From: Vulcanimicrobiota bacterium
GTDB lineage: Bacteria > Vulcanimicrobiota > Vulcanimicrobiia > Vulcanimicrobiales > Vulcanimicrobiaceae
Direction: 5' to 3'
Assembly: GCA_030038335.1 (NCBI GenBank)
Contig: JASHPC010000262.1
Span: 1 to 5,590 of the forward strand
Length of the DNA: 5,590 nucleotides
In this document: in pieces, positions 1 through 5,590 of the stretch
Layout: every line of letters begins with the position of its first letter
How positions within the stretch are numbered: position 1 is the stretch's first letter
The notes under the pieces: model-generated
What the model was told of the DNA's origin: nothing
Database searches by the model: none
What the model saw: only the letters and a program-made list of their open reading frames with translations
Program-made: the position numbers and the translations under genes

Positions 1-629
1 ATCTGCTTTCCGTCGCTCTCGCGAAACGCCATCATGCGGCCGCGCGCGCCCCAGTCGGCGCCGGCGATCCCGAGATAGAGCACTCCGTTCCATGCGATCG
101 GCGCAGCGCTGAAGAACTCCGACTTCTTCGGATCCGCCGCGACGATCGTCCAGATGACGCGGCCCGTCGAGGCGTCGAGCGCTTCGACCGTGCCGTCTTG
201 GTAGCCGCGAAAGACGCGGCCGGCATCGTATGCGACGCCGCGGTTCGTATTGTAGAGCTCGGGTGCCTTCGGCTTGTGCGAGTTCGTCCAGAGGACGCGG
301 CAGGACGTCGCGTCGATCGCAAGCGTGTCGTGCAACGTCGTCACGTACATCGTCTTGCCGACGATGACGGGTCCGGTCTGAAAAGCGCCGGTCTCCGGCA
401 TCTTCACCGAACAGACCCTCGCGAGGCGCCGCACGTTCGAAGCGTCAATCGACGACTCCGGCGCAAATCTCGTGCTCTGAACGTTGCCGTTGTACGTCGC
501 CCAGCCGGTCATCGCCGTCGACGCCGCCACGTGCGTCACGGTTTGCGTCGTCTTCGTCACCTTCGTGCCGCCGCACGCCGAGAGCGCGATCGCGAGACAC
601 GCCGCCCCAACACGATATCCTTGCTTCAC
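1..629 (-). CDS. PQQ-type beta-propeller lipoprotein, N-terminal part (cut by window edge)
   Basis: Only the first 209 residues are visible; the gene runs off the left edge. The start is GTG at 627-629, chosen because a near-perfect AAAGGAGG ribosome site lies 6 bases upstream and because it opens a lipoprotein signal peptide: Lys2/Arg6, hydrophobic core, lipobox LSAC with Cys19. From about residue 43 the protein reads like the N-terminus of PQQ-dependent alcohol dehydrogenases: W43-ATYNGN, STRFAP (52-57), SNVRRL (64-69). Propeller blade signatures of the A-x-D-x-x-TG-x-x-x-W type occur at 104-114 (variant, SC in place of TG) and 150-160 (ALDASTGRVIW). NTNRGVAY (127-134) resembles the stretch holding the PQQ-contacting Arg, and GIAGADWGARG (187-197) the stretch with the metal-ligand Glu, here Asp192. 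No vicinal Cys-Cys pair is seen. By family it would be a periplasm-facing membrane-anchored quinoprotein or a PQQ-like propeller without catalysis; substrate unknown. It follows the 906-residue receptor gene after 26 bases, so co-transcription is likely. Confidence 0.82.
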   Translation of the reverse strand, partial: MKQGYRVGAACLAIALSACGGTKVTKTTQTVTHVAASTAMTGWATYNGNVQSTRFAPESSIDASNVRRLARVCSVKMPETGAFQTGPVIVGKTMYVTTLHDTLAIDATSCRVLWTNSHKPKAPELYNTNRGVAYDAGRVFRGYQDGTVEALDASTGRVIWTIVAADPKKSEFFSAAPIAWNGVLYLGIAGADWGARGRMMAFRESDGKQ

Positions 630-635
630 GAACTG

Positions 636-643
636 CCTCCTTT
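636..643 (-). promoter_or_regulatory. Strong ribosome binding site of the quinoprotein-like gene
   Basis: The minus strand reads AAAGGAGG here, an almost full match to the anti-Shine-Dalgarno sequence. Six bases separate it from the GTG at 627-629. It lies in the 26-base gap behind the receptor stop codon and fixes the start of the lipoprotein gene. No promoter or terminator is seen in this gap, which fits an operon. Confidence 0.8.
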
Positions 644-655
644 AGGCAAACTGCG

Positions 656-3376
656 TCATCGTGACGCTGAAGCCTGCTCGCTGTAACGCAAACGAACCTC
701 GACGGCTCGAGCGGTGGGATACGACATCGGCATGTATCCGCCGCGTCCGTACGTCCACGGAAGCGTCTGGTGTTCGCCGTCGTTCGTCGGCACGCCGTTG
801 CCGAGCGTGTACGGAACGCCAACGTCATTCTGCCCGTACCAGGCTTCGTAATACGGGTTGCCTCCGGCGTAGCCCGGCGGACCGATGAGATAGGGATTGC
901 TCGTCAGTTGCGTCGGCGTGTCGACTCCGAGCAAGTTCGCTCCGTCGACGATGAGCGTCACGTGCGAGCTCAGAGCGAGCTCGACGTGCAGGCCCGCAAG
1001 CATTTGCGGCGGCGTCCGCAGCGAGTTCGGGTCCGCCCCCTCCGGAGTGCCGAGCGTTGCGATGTAAGGATTCGTCACGGCGTTAAACGGCATCGCAGGG
1101 TTCTTCAAGAAGTAGTAGTTGTAGCCGGGATTATAGTAGTTGTCGTTGTCGACCTCGACCGGCGTGCCGTGCGGTCCGTCGACCCAGATTTTCGTTCCGA
1201 CGCCGTACGGATATCCGGACTCGTACGAGAGCGAGGGAACGATCTGCAGCCGGCGGCCTGCGTGAAGATCGTACGAAAGCGACGCGGTGGCGTCCGGCAA
1301 GTATCCATTGGGAAAGAGATGCCCGGCCTGCTCTGCGGGAAGGTTCAGTCCGTTGTACGCAAACTGCAACGCCGTCGACGAGTACGTGCGCTGGGTGTCG
1401 GCGGCAAACGTCAGTCCTCCGCGATGCACCCAAATCTCAAAACCGCGCGAGCGCAGCTCGCCCAGATTCGTCGGAAGTCCGATGGCGCTCGGCGAGACGC
1501 CCGAGGCGACCACGTCGTGATAGTTCGCGGGCAGCAGTCCCACGACGTTTCGGTCGAGAATCGCGTAATAGGTCGCCCGCATCTCCGTCGGACCACCGCT
1601 CTCGAACGAATAGGTGACTTCACTTCCCTTCTCGGGAGCGAGCGGGTTGAAGAATGCCGGATTCGAGGTGTCGCGAAAATCGACTTCGGTTGGCTCGGGC
1701 GCAACGCTCGTATGATCGAAGGTTGCGCGCAGAGCGAACGAATCGCCGAATGAATAGGCCGCCGCAACGTGCGGATCGAGCGCTTCGTCGTCATAGGGCG
1801 TTCCGTCGTCCGGCACGATATGCACGCGCAGGTCCCGCAGCGTCGTCGCAAGTTGCACGTGCGGCACGATCGTCCAGCGCTCACCGAGGTACGCGAGCAT
1901 GCTCTGCAGCGTCGGCTGCGACGTGACGTACTCGTCGGCGGTCGGAACGACTTCGTTGAGCCGCGATGTCGTCGTGCGTACGTCGGCACCGTAATAAAGA
2001 TCGCTGCGCGCCGTTGCGGCGTCGTCGACGTCGTAGCCGATCCCCGTCACTCTGCCGCCCTGCTGCATGAGCAACGAGATCGAGCCGTCCGGATACGCGT
2101 CGTCGTCCCAGAATGCTCCTTGCGCAACGGCGCTGTACTCGCTTTGATACGCTTGAAGTCGCGCGACCGAGTGCGCCGTGGTATGCATCCACTCGAGCTT
2201 GACGAGGCCGTACGTGCCGCGCGTCGCCGACGGCGTCGTCACCTGCGCGTTCGGAGGACCGGGAAAACCGGTTACTGATCCGTTCAAGAATCCGTACGTC
2301 TCTCCGGTGAATGGCGTGCCGTACTCATCGTACGTCGCTTGCGCGCTCAACGCGACGAGAGCGACGTCATCGGACGGGTCCGGCCGAAAGTGCACGTTCG
2401 CTGTCAGGTCGCTCTCGGCGCGCGAGGAGAGTCCGACGCCGTACGTTCCCGCCTCTCCTGGATAGAATGTCGAGCCGTCGCCGTACTCGAGATCTTCCGA
2501 GCTCGAGCTTCCCGCGACCGCATATCTCCAGCGCATGTCGGGCGTCGCCCAAAGCCGCTCGAACGACAGCGCATGATCGCGTGCCTCTACGCCGTTCGTG
2601 AGATCGAAGAATCCCTCCGCGGGGTACGTGCCAGTCGCGGGAATCACGTTGACGATGCCGCCGAGCGCGTTGTCTCCTTGCGTCGTATACCCCGCCATCG
2701 TCACCGCGGTCTCGCCCGCGCCTGCGACGAAAAGTTGCGCGCCCGCGATGTTCCCGCCTGGTTCGACGATGAGCCCTTGTGGAATTGGGACGGAATCGAA
2801 CGTGAAGACGGTGTCGCTCACCTGACCGCCGCGAAGGATTGCGTTTGCGAACGAGTCGAGCAGTACGCCGGGAACGCCGGCGATGGCGCCTTGAACCGTG
2901 TTCTGCGTGTACGTCGCAAGGCCGGACGCGTTCTCCGTCGGATCCTCGGCGCGTGCCGTGCTTCCGCTGACGACGAACGTATCGCTCGTCGAGCCGGGGA
3001 TGAACGCGTGCATGACGGCTCGCGCCACCGCGATCGTTCGCAGCTTCGCCTGCAGCGTGAATGCAACTGCCGTTCTCTCGCCAGGAAGGACGGCCGCGAC
3101 GCTCTGGGTCTGCAGATAGCCCGTCGCCGTCACCGCGATCGAATACGTGTCCGGCGAGACGCCGTAGATCGTAAAGCGCCCTGCGCTTCCAGTCGTCGTT
3201 TCGTAGCGACCGGATGCTGACTGAGCGCTCACGCGCGCACCCGCGACCGGTGCGCCACCGGAAGCGCGAACGATACCGGCGATCGATCCCGTCGTCAGCT
3301 CGGCGGCGCTAGCACGCGCAGCGAATGTCGCCACGCCGAGCGCAACGAGCAACGCATACGGGATGCAGGACTTCAT
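656..3376 (-). CDS. TonB-dependent receptor with N-terminal carboxypeptidase-regulatory-like domain
   Basis: A 906-residue outer-membrane receptor that should take up a ligand using TonB/ExbBD energy; the ligand cannot be told from sequence. The ATG at 3374-3376 is chosen because it opens a clean Sec signal peptide (residues 1-24, ending ASA before AELTTG). The frame stays open to a TTG at 3487, but that would bury the signal peptide behind 37 residues. Order of parts: carboxypeptidase-regulatory-like beta-sandwich about 30-108 (GSIAGIV, PVAGARV, GRFTIYGV, TYSIAV); a probable TonB box SDTFVVSG at 131-138; plug about 155-250 with GVPGV, LRGG, FDSVPI and ALGGIVNVIPATGTYP; then a 22-strand-type barrel to the C-terminus. 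The last strand is about RAVEVRLRYS, followed by a short tail rather than a terminal Phe. Late loops are rich in Tyr, Asn, Gly and Pro (for example 743-756). No Shine-Dalgarno sequence precedes the ATG, so initiation may be weak or leaderless. It heads a probable operon with the quinoprotein-like gene and diverges from the 645-residue receptor gene. Confidence 0.92.
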   Translation of the reverse strand: MKSCIPYALLVALGVATFAARASAAELTTGSIAGIVRASGGAPVAGARVSAQSASGRYETTTGSAGRFTIYGVSPDTYSIAVTATGYLQTQSVAAVLPGERTAVAFTLQAKLRTIAVARAVMHAFIPGSTSDTFVVSGSTARAEDPTENASGLATYTQNTVQGAIAGVPGVLLDSFANAILRGGQVSDTVFTFDSVPIPQGLIVEPGGNIAGAQLFVAGAGETAVTMAGYTTQGDNALGGIVNVIPATGTYPAEGFFDLTNGVEARDHALSFERLWATPDMRWRYAVAGSSSSEDLEYGDGSTFYPGEAGTYGVGLSSRAESDLTANVHFRPDPSDDVALVALSAQATYDEYGTPFTGETYGFLNGSVTGFPGPPNAQVTTPSATRGTYGLVKLEWMHTTAHSVARLQAYQSEYSAVAQGAFWDDDAYPDGSISLLMQQGGRVTGIGYDVDDAATARSDLYYGADVRTTTSRLNEVVPTADEYVTSQPTLQSMLAYLGERWTIVPHVQLATTLRDLRVHIVPDDGTPYDDEALDPHVAAAYSFGDSFALRATFDHTSVAPEPTEVDFRDTSNPAFFNPLAPEKGSEVTYSFESGGPTEMRATYYAILDRNVVGLLPANYHDVVASGVSPSAIGLPTNLGELRSRGFEIWVHRGGLTFAADTQRTYSSTALQFAYNGLNLPAEQAGHLFPNGYLPDATASLSYDLHAGRRLQIVPSLSYESGYPYGVGTKIWVDGPHGTPVEVDNDNYYNPGYNYYFLKNPAMPFNAVTNPYIATLGTPEGADPNSLRTPPQMLAGLHVELALSSHVTLIVDGANLLGVDTPTQLTSNPYLIGPPGYAGGNPYYEAWYGQNDVGVPYTLGNGVPTNDGEHQTLPWTYGRGGYMPMSYPTARAVEVRLRYSEQASASR

Positions 3377-3401
3377 GATGCTTGCGCGAGAGGTGTTTTC
3401 A
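3377..3401. promoter_or_regulatory. 25-base gap between divergent receptor genes
   Basis: These 25 bases are all that separates the chosen start codons of the two receptor genes, which point away from each other. The gap is too short for two promoters, so control elements must lie inside coding sequence on each side. I looked for sigma70-like -35/-10 pairs on both strands from about 3300 to 3500 and found none that is convincing. The plus strand of the gap carries the GAGGTG ribosome site of the rightward gene; the minus strand therefore carries CACCTC and no ribosome site for the leftward gene. Confidence 0.55.
3390..3395 (+). promoter_or_regulatory. Ribosome binding site of the 645-residue receptor gene
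   Basis: GAGGTG is a six-base match to the anti-Shine-Dalgarno CACCTC and sits 6 bases before the ATG at 3402. It is the main reason for choosing 3402 over the in-frame ATGs at 3363, 3375 and 3378. The rival is AGGA at 3367-3370, which is 7 bases before the ATG at 3378. Confidence 0.65.
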
Positions 3402-5339
3402 ATGACGGCGGCGTTCCTCTTTTCTCTCGTCGCCGCCGCGTCGCCAACGCCGTCGCCGAGCCCGTTACCGGTCATCGCGACGTCCAAAGTGGCGACGGGC
3501 TCTCCGCAGACGCTGCACCGCCTGCCGCTGCCGTCCTCCGTGCTCGATCTTCAGCAGATCTCTTCGATTCCCGCGACGACGACCGACGCGCTGCTCGCCG
3601 TGATGCCCGGCTTCGATCGTGACCGCAGCAACAGCATGTTCACGAACTACGGACAACTGCGCGTCTCATTTGACGGAGCAGGCTCCGATCGCGGCCTCGT
3701 GCTTGCCGACGGCGTTCCGGCGCAGGACGGTTTCGGCGGACAGATCGACTGGGCGGAGTATCCGGCTGCAGATCTCGTGCGCGCTGAGATGCTGCGCGGC
3801 CCCGGCGCTGCGCTCTACGGCGCGAGCGCAGTCGGCGGCGTCTTGGCGCTCGACACGCTCGCGCCGCCCGTGCAAGGCGAACCGGGCTCCGGCTTCTTCT
3901 CGATCGGCGGCGGCACGCATGCGTTTGAAAGGTTCGACACGGGAGTGAGCGCGGCTCTCTCGCAACGGCTCTCCGTCTCCGTCTTCGGCGAGCACGCGTC
4001 GCTTTCGTACGACGACATCACGCCGGCGTACGCGAGCCCAATCGACAAGCCCGCAGTCGGCGACCAGACGACGGCTGCGGTGCGCTTGCTCTACGCACTC
4101 TCTTCGGCATCGTCGATTTCGTACGAGGAACGCGGCGCGTGGGACGCACAAGACGAAGGACGTCCGAACTATTCGTTCGCGCGCCGTCTCGCGCAGCAAG
4201 CCGTTCACTATCTCTCGCGCGGCGCCCGCTCGTTTCTTGAAATCGTTCCCTACGCACGCCAAGCCTTCGTGACGAATCTCGCCGACCGGTATCCCAGCGC
4301 GCCTGGCGTGCTCCTTTACACGCAGTACGTTCCGACGTCGGAAGACGGCGCGACGCTGCATTGGAGCATCAACGGTGGCTCCTCCACGTTCGACGTCCTC
4401 GCCGACGAGAAGCTCGTGCGTGGCGAGAGCGAACAGTTCGGGCCCACGTCGTTGCTTGAGAGTCTCAGCAGCGGCACGCAGCATCTCGAAGGCTTGGGCG
4501 TGCAGGAGACGCTCGACGGTCATTCGTGGGAGCTCGTCGCCGGAGTGCACGCAGACGTTGAAGGTTCTATCATAGTGCCGTCCGCACGCACGAGTCGCGC
4601 GCTCTCTCCGCGCGCCGCGTTTCGATACGATCTCACGAAGCATCTTGCGTTCCGCGGCTCCGCGGGCGGAGGACTGCGCCTGCCGTATCTCAACGAGCTC
4701 GTACGCAGCTATCGCATCGGCGCCGTCGCATACGTCGCCAATCCCAACCTCCTTCCCGAGCGCAGCGCCTCGTTCTCCGCCGGTTTCGACTGGGTTGGCG
4801 CAGCGCAGCACGCCTCGCTCGATTTTTTCAGCACCGCCGTCGGCGACGCAATCATGTTCCGCACGATTTCGCCGACGGAGCAGATGTACGAAAACGTCAA
4901 CCGCACGCGCTCCGACGGCGCGACGTTCACGTATGCCGACGAGATCTCCCGGCGTCTCCGCGTGACGCTCTCGGCGACGTTGCAGAACGCGCGCGTGGCT
5001 GCCGGCGTCCCCGTCGTCGTCGGGAAGCAGCTCCAGTACGTGCCCGATGCGGAGACCTCCGTCGTCGTCGACGGACAAATCGGCGCCGTCCAGACGGGCG
5101 TGACGTTCACGTACGCGGGGCAGACGTACGCGGACGATCTCAATACGGAGCCGCTCGGATCGGCCGCGATCGTCGGTCTCCACGGCGCGTTTCCCATCGG
5201 CGATGGCACGAGCCTCGTACTCGACGTGCAGAATGCAACCGCGCAGCGATATCTCTCGAGCATCGACCGCTACGGCCCGCCGATGACTGCGAGCATCGGC
5301 ATTCGTCAGACGATGGAGCTCTCGCGCCCGAGCTGGTAG
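3402..5339 (+). CDS. TonB-dependent receptor, BtuB-like size
   Basis: A 645-residue outer-membrane receptor in the size range of siderophore and cobalamin receptors. Start ATG 3402 follows a good GAGGTG site; ATG 3378 is the alternative and would add eight residues including an Arg. The N-terminus is a hydrophobic export signal (about 1-13) followed by a Ser/Thr-Pro linker (14-23) and a TonB-box-like PVIATSK at 23-29. The plug (about 60-152) has classic motifs: MPGF (68-71), LADGVPAQDGFGG (101-113) and LRGPGAALYG with SAVGGV (131-147). Residues from about 165 to the end alternate as barrel strands and loops, ending near IDRYGPPMTASIGIRQ (621-636) with a tail closing in Trp645. There is no carboxypeptidase-regulatory-like domain, unlike the divergent receptor, so the two are not recent duplicates. 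Ligand unknown; vitamin B12, siderophore, PQQ and metal chelates are all possible for this shape. The last 11 codons and the stop overlap the convergent gene on the other strand. Confidence 0.92.
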   Translation: MTAAFLFSLVAAASPTPSPSPLPVIATSKVATGSPQTLHRLPLPSSVLDLQQISSIPATTTDALLAVMPGFDRDRSNSMFTNYGQLRVSFDGAGSDRGLVLADGVPAQDGFGGQIDWAEYPAADLVRAEMLRGPGAALYGASAVGGVLALDTLAPPVQGEPGSGFFSIGGGTHAFERFDTGVSAALSQRLSVSVFGEHASLSYDDITPAYASPIDKPAVGDQTTAAVRLLYALSSASSISYEERGAWDAQDEGRPNYSFARRLAQQAVHYLSRGARSFLEIVPYARQAFVTNLADRYPSAPGVLLYTQYVPTSEDGATLHWSINGGSSTFDVLADEKLVRGESEQFGPTSLLESLSSGTQHLEGLGVQETLDGHSWELVAGVHADVEGSIIVPSARTSRALSPRAAFRYDLTKHLAFRGSAGGGLRLPYLNELVRSYRIGAVAYVANPNLLPERSASFSAGFDWVGAAQHASLDFFSTAVGDAIMFRTISPTEQMYENVNRTRSDGATFTYADEISRRLRVTLSATLQNARVAAGVPVVVGKQLQYVPDAETSVVVDGQIGAVQTGVTFTYAGQTYADDLNTEPLGSAAIVGLHGAFPIGDGTSLVLDVQNATAQRYLSSIDRYGPPMTASIGIRQTMELSRPSW

Positions 5340-5590
5340 AAGCAGTAGACGAGCGCCACCAAAGCGAGCCCCGCGAGCATCGGCGACCACACGACGCCAC
5401 AGAGCAACGCCAGCGCGCAGAACGCGCAGCAGATCGGCCACGGCGTCTCCGTCGTGAAAATCTCGACCTCTTCTCCGCTCACGCTCTCCGTCGATTTGTT
5501 CGGGTCGTCGCCTTCGAGATGCGCGTCGCGCTCGGCGTACACTGCATAGAGCGCCGCGAACGAGAGTCCAATCGTCATAATGCTCAGAAG
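5306..5590 (-). CDS. Small membrane protein, possible cytochrome c oxidase subunit IV (5' end outside window)
   Basis: Ninety-four residues and a TGA stop (5306-5308) are visible, and the frame stays open to the right edge. An ATG at 5576-5578 exists, but no ribosome site precedes it and it falls inside a hydrophobic segment, so it is probably an internal Met and the gene is longer. Counting from that Met: end of a membrane helix about 1-14, an acidic hydrophilic stretch 15-38, EIFTTETPWP (39-48), a Cys-rich helix about 49-64, and a second helix about 67-84 ending FYQLGRE. The order helix, charged linker, aromatic-Pro motif, two short-spaced helices and an FxxxRxE-like end resembles the actinobacterial-type cytochrome c oxidase subunit IV family (about 130 residues), where FF-SPHSWWP and EYYRGE occupy the same places. 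That match is by eye and from memory. If right, oxidase subunit genes should lie just beyond the right edge. It converges with the 645-residue receptor gene and overlaps it by 34 bases. Confidence 0.55.
   Translation of the reverse strand, partial: LLSIMTIGLSFAALYAVYAERDAHLEGDDPNKSTESVSGEEVEIFTTETPWPICCAFCALALLCGVVWSPMLAGLALVALVYCFYQLGRESSIV

Noticed and set aside
1108..1153. A short repeat-like run of GTAGTAGTTGTAG-type sequence, considered as a microsatellite or regulatory repeat.
   Set aside because: It is explained by consecutive Tyr and Asn codons in the receptor frame, with no regular unit.
770..1753. A 327-codon open frame on the plus strand inside the large receptor gene.
   Set aside because: The Arg/Val-rich composition without domains is typical of a shadow frame; the opposite strand encodes the receptor barrel.
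2339..3220. A 293-codon open frame on the plus strand opposite the receptor plug and N-terminal domain.
   Set aside because: Same reason: Arg-rich shadow, no ribosome site or family resemblance.
3356..3380. GCATACGG and TTGAAA-like segments near the divergent junction, considered as promoter elements.
   Set aside because: No -35/-10 pair with acceptable spacing and a transcription start compatible with either start codon could be built.
3377..3487. N-terminal extension of the large receptor to a TTG at 3487 or ATG at 3475.
   Set aside because: It would place 33-37 hydrophilic residues before a clean Sec signal peptide and overlap the divergent gene by up to 86 bases, with no good ribosome site at either codon.
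5018..5075. Two GTCGTCGTC runs, considered as a simple repeat.
   Set aside because: They are in-frame Val-Val-Val codons in predicted barrel strands, and the flanking sequence is not repeated.
3666..5441. A 591-codon open frame on the minus strand lying antisense to the rightward receptor.
   Set aside because: It is Arg-rich with no recognisable domain, signal or ribosome site, and it mirrors a clear TonB receptor. Long antisense frames are expected in GC-rich genes.

Overview
The window is about 62% GC by eye and almost entirely coding. It looks like chromosomal DNA of a didermic (outer-membrane) bacterium. It holds two TonB-dependent outer-membrane receptors, the start of a quinoprotein-like lipoprotein, and the end of a small membrane protein that resembles a cytochrome c oxidase subunit IV. 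The large receptor has an N-terminal carboxypeptidase-regulatory-like domain, motifs such as GSTSD, GVPGV, LRGG and GTYP around its plug, and Tyr/Asn/Gly/Pro-rich C-terminal loops. I associate this style with the Candidatus Eremiobacterota (WPS-2) lineage, with Acidobacteriota as the next alternative. That placement is recall-based inference, not a search result.

Layout, left to right. Bases 1-629 (minus strand) encode the first 209 residues of a lipoprotein with PQQ-type beta-propeller repeats, cut by the window edge. Twenty-six bases upstream of it, on the same strand, ends a 906-residue TonB-dependent receptor (656-3376), so the two probably form an operon transcribed right to left. A second, unrelated-looking TonB-dependent receptor of 645 residues runs the other way (3402-5339). 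The two receptor genes are divergent with only 25 bases between the chosen start codons, so neither has a private intergenic promoter. The second receptor's 3' end overlaps by 34 bases the 3' end of a convergent membrane-protein gene (5306-5590, minus strand) whose start lies beyond the right edge.

How they might work together: two TonB receptors flank a common control point, and one of them is co-transcribed with a periplasm-facing, lipid-anchored quinoprotein-like protein. An attractive but unproven reading is uptake of a substrate, metal or the PQQ cofactor across the outer membrane coupled to a periplasmic PQQ enzyme. The oxidase-like gene on the right probably belongs to a separate respiratory operon. 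I see no RNA genes, CRISPR array, mobile element, attachment site or convincing intrinsic terminator. The notable features are gene arrangement and small deviations in motifs, not a clearly new system.
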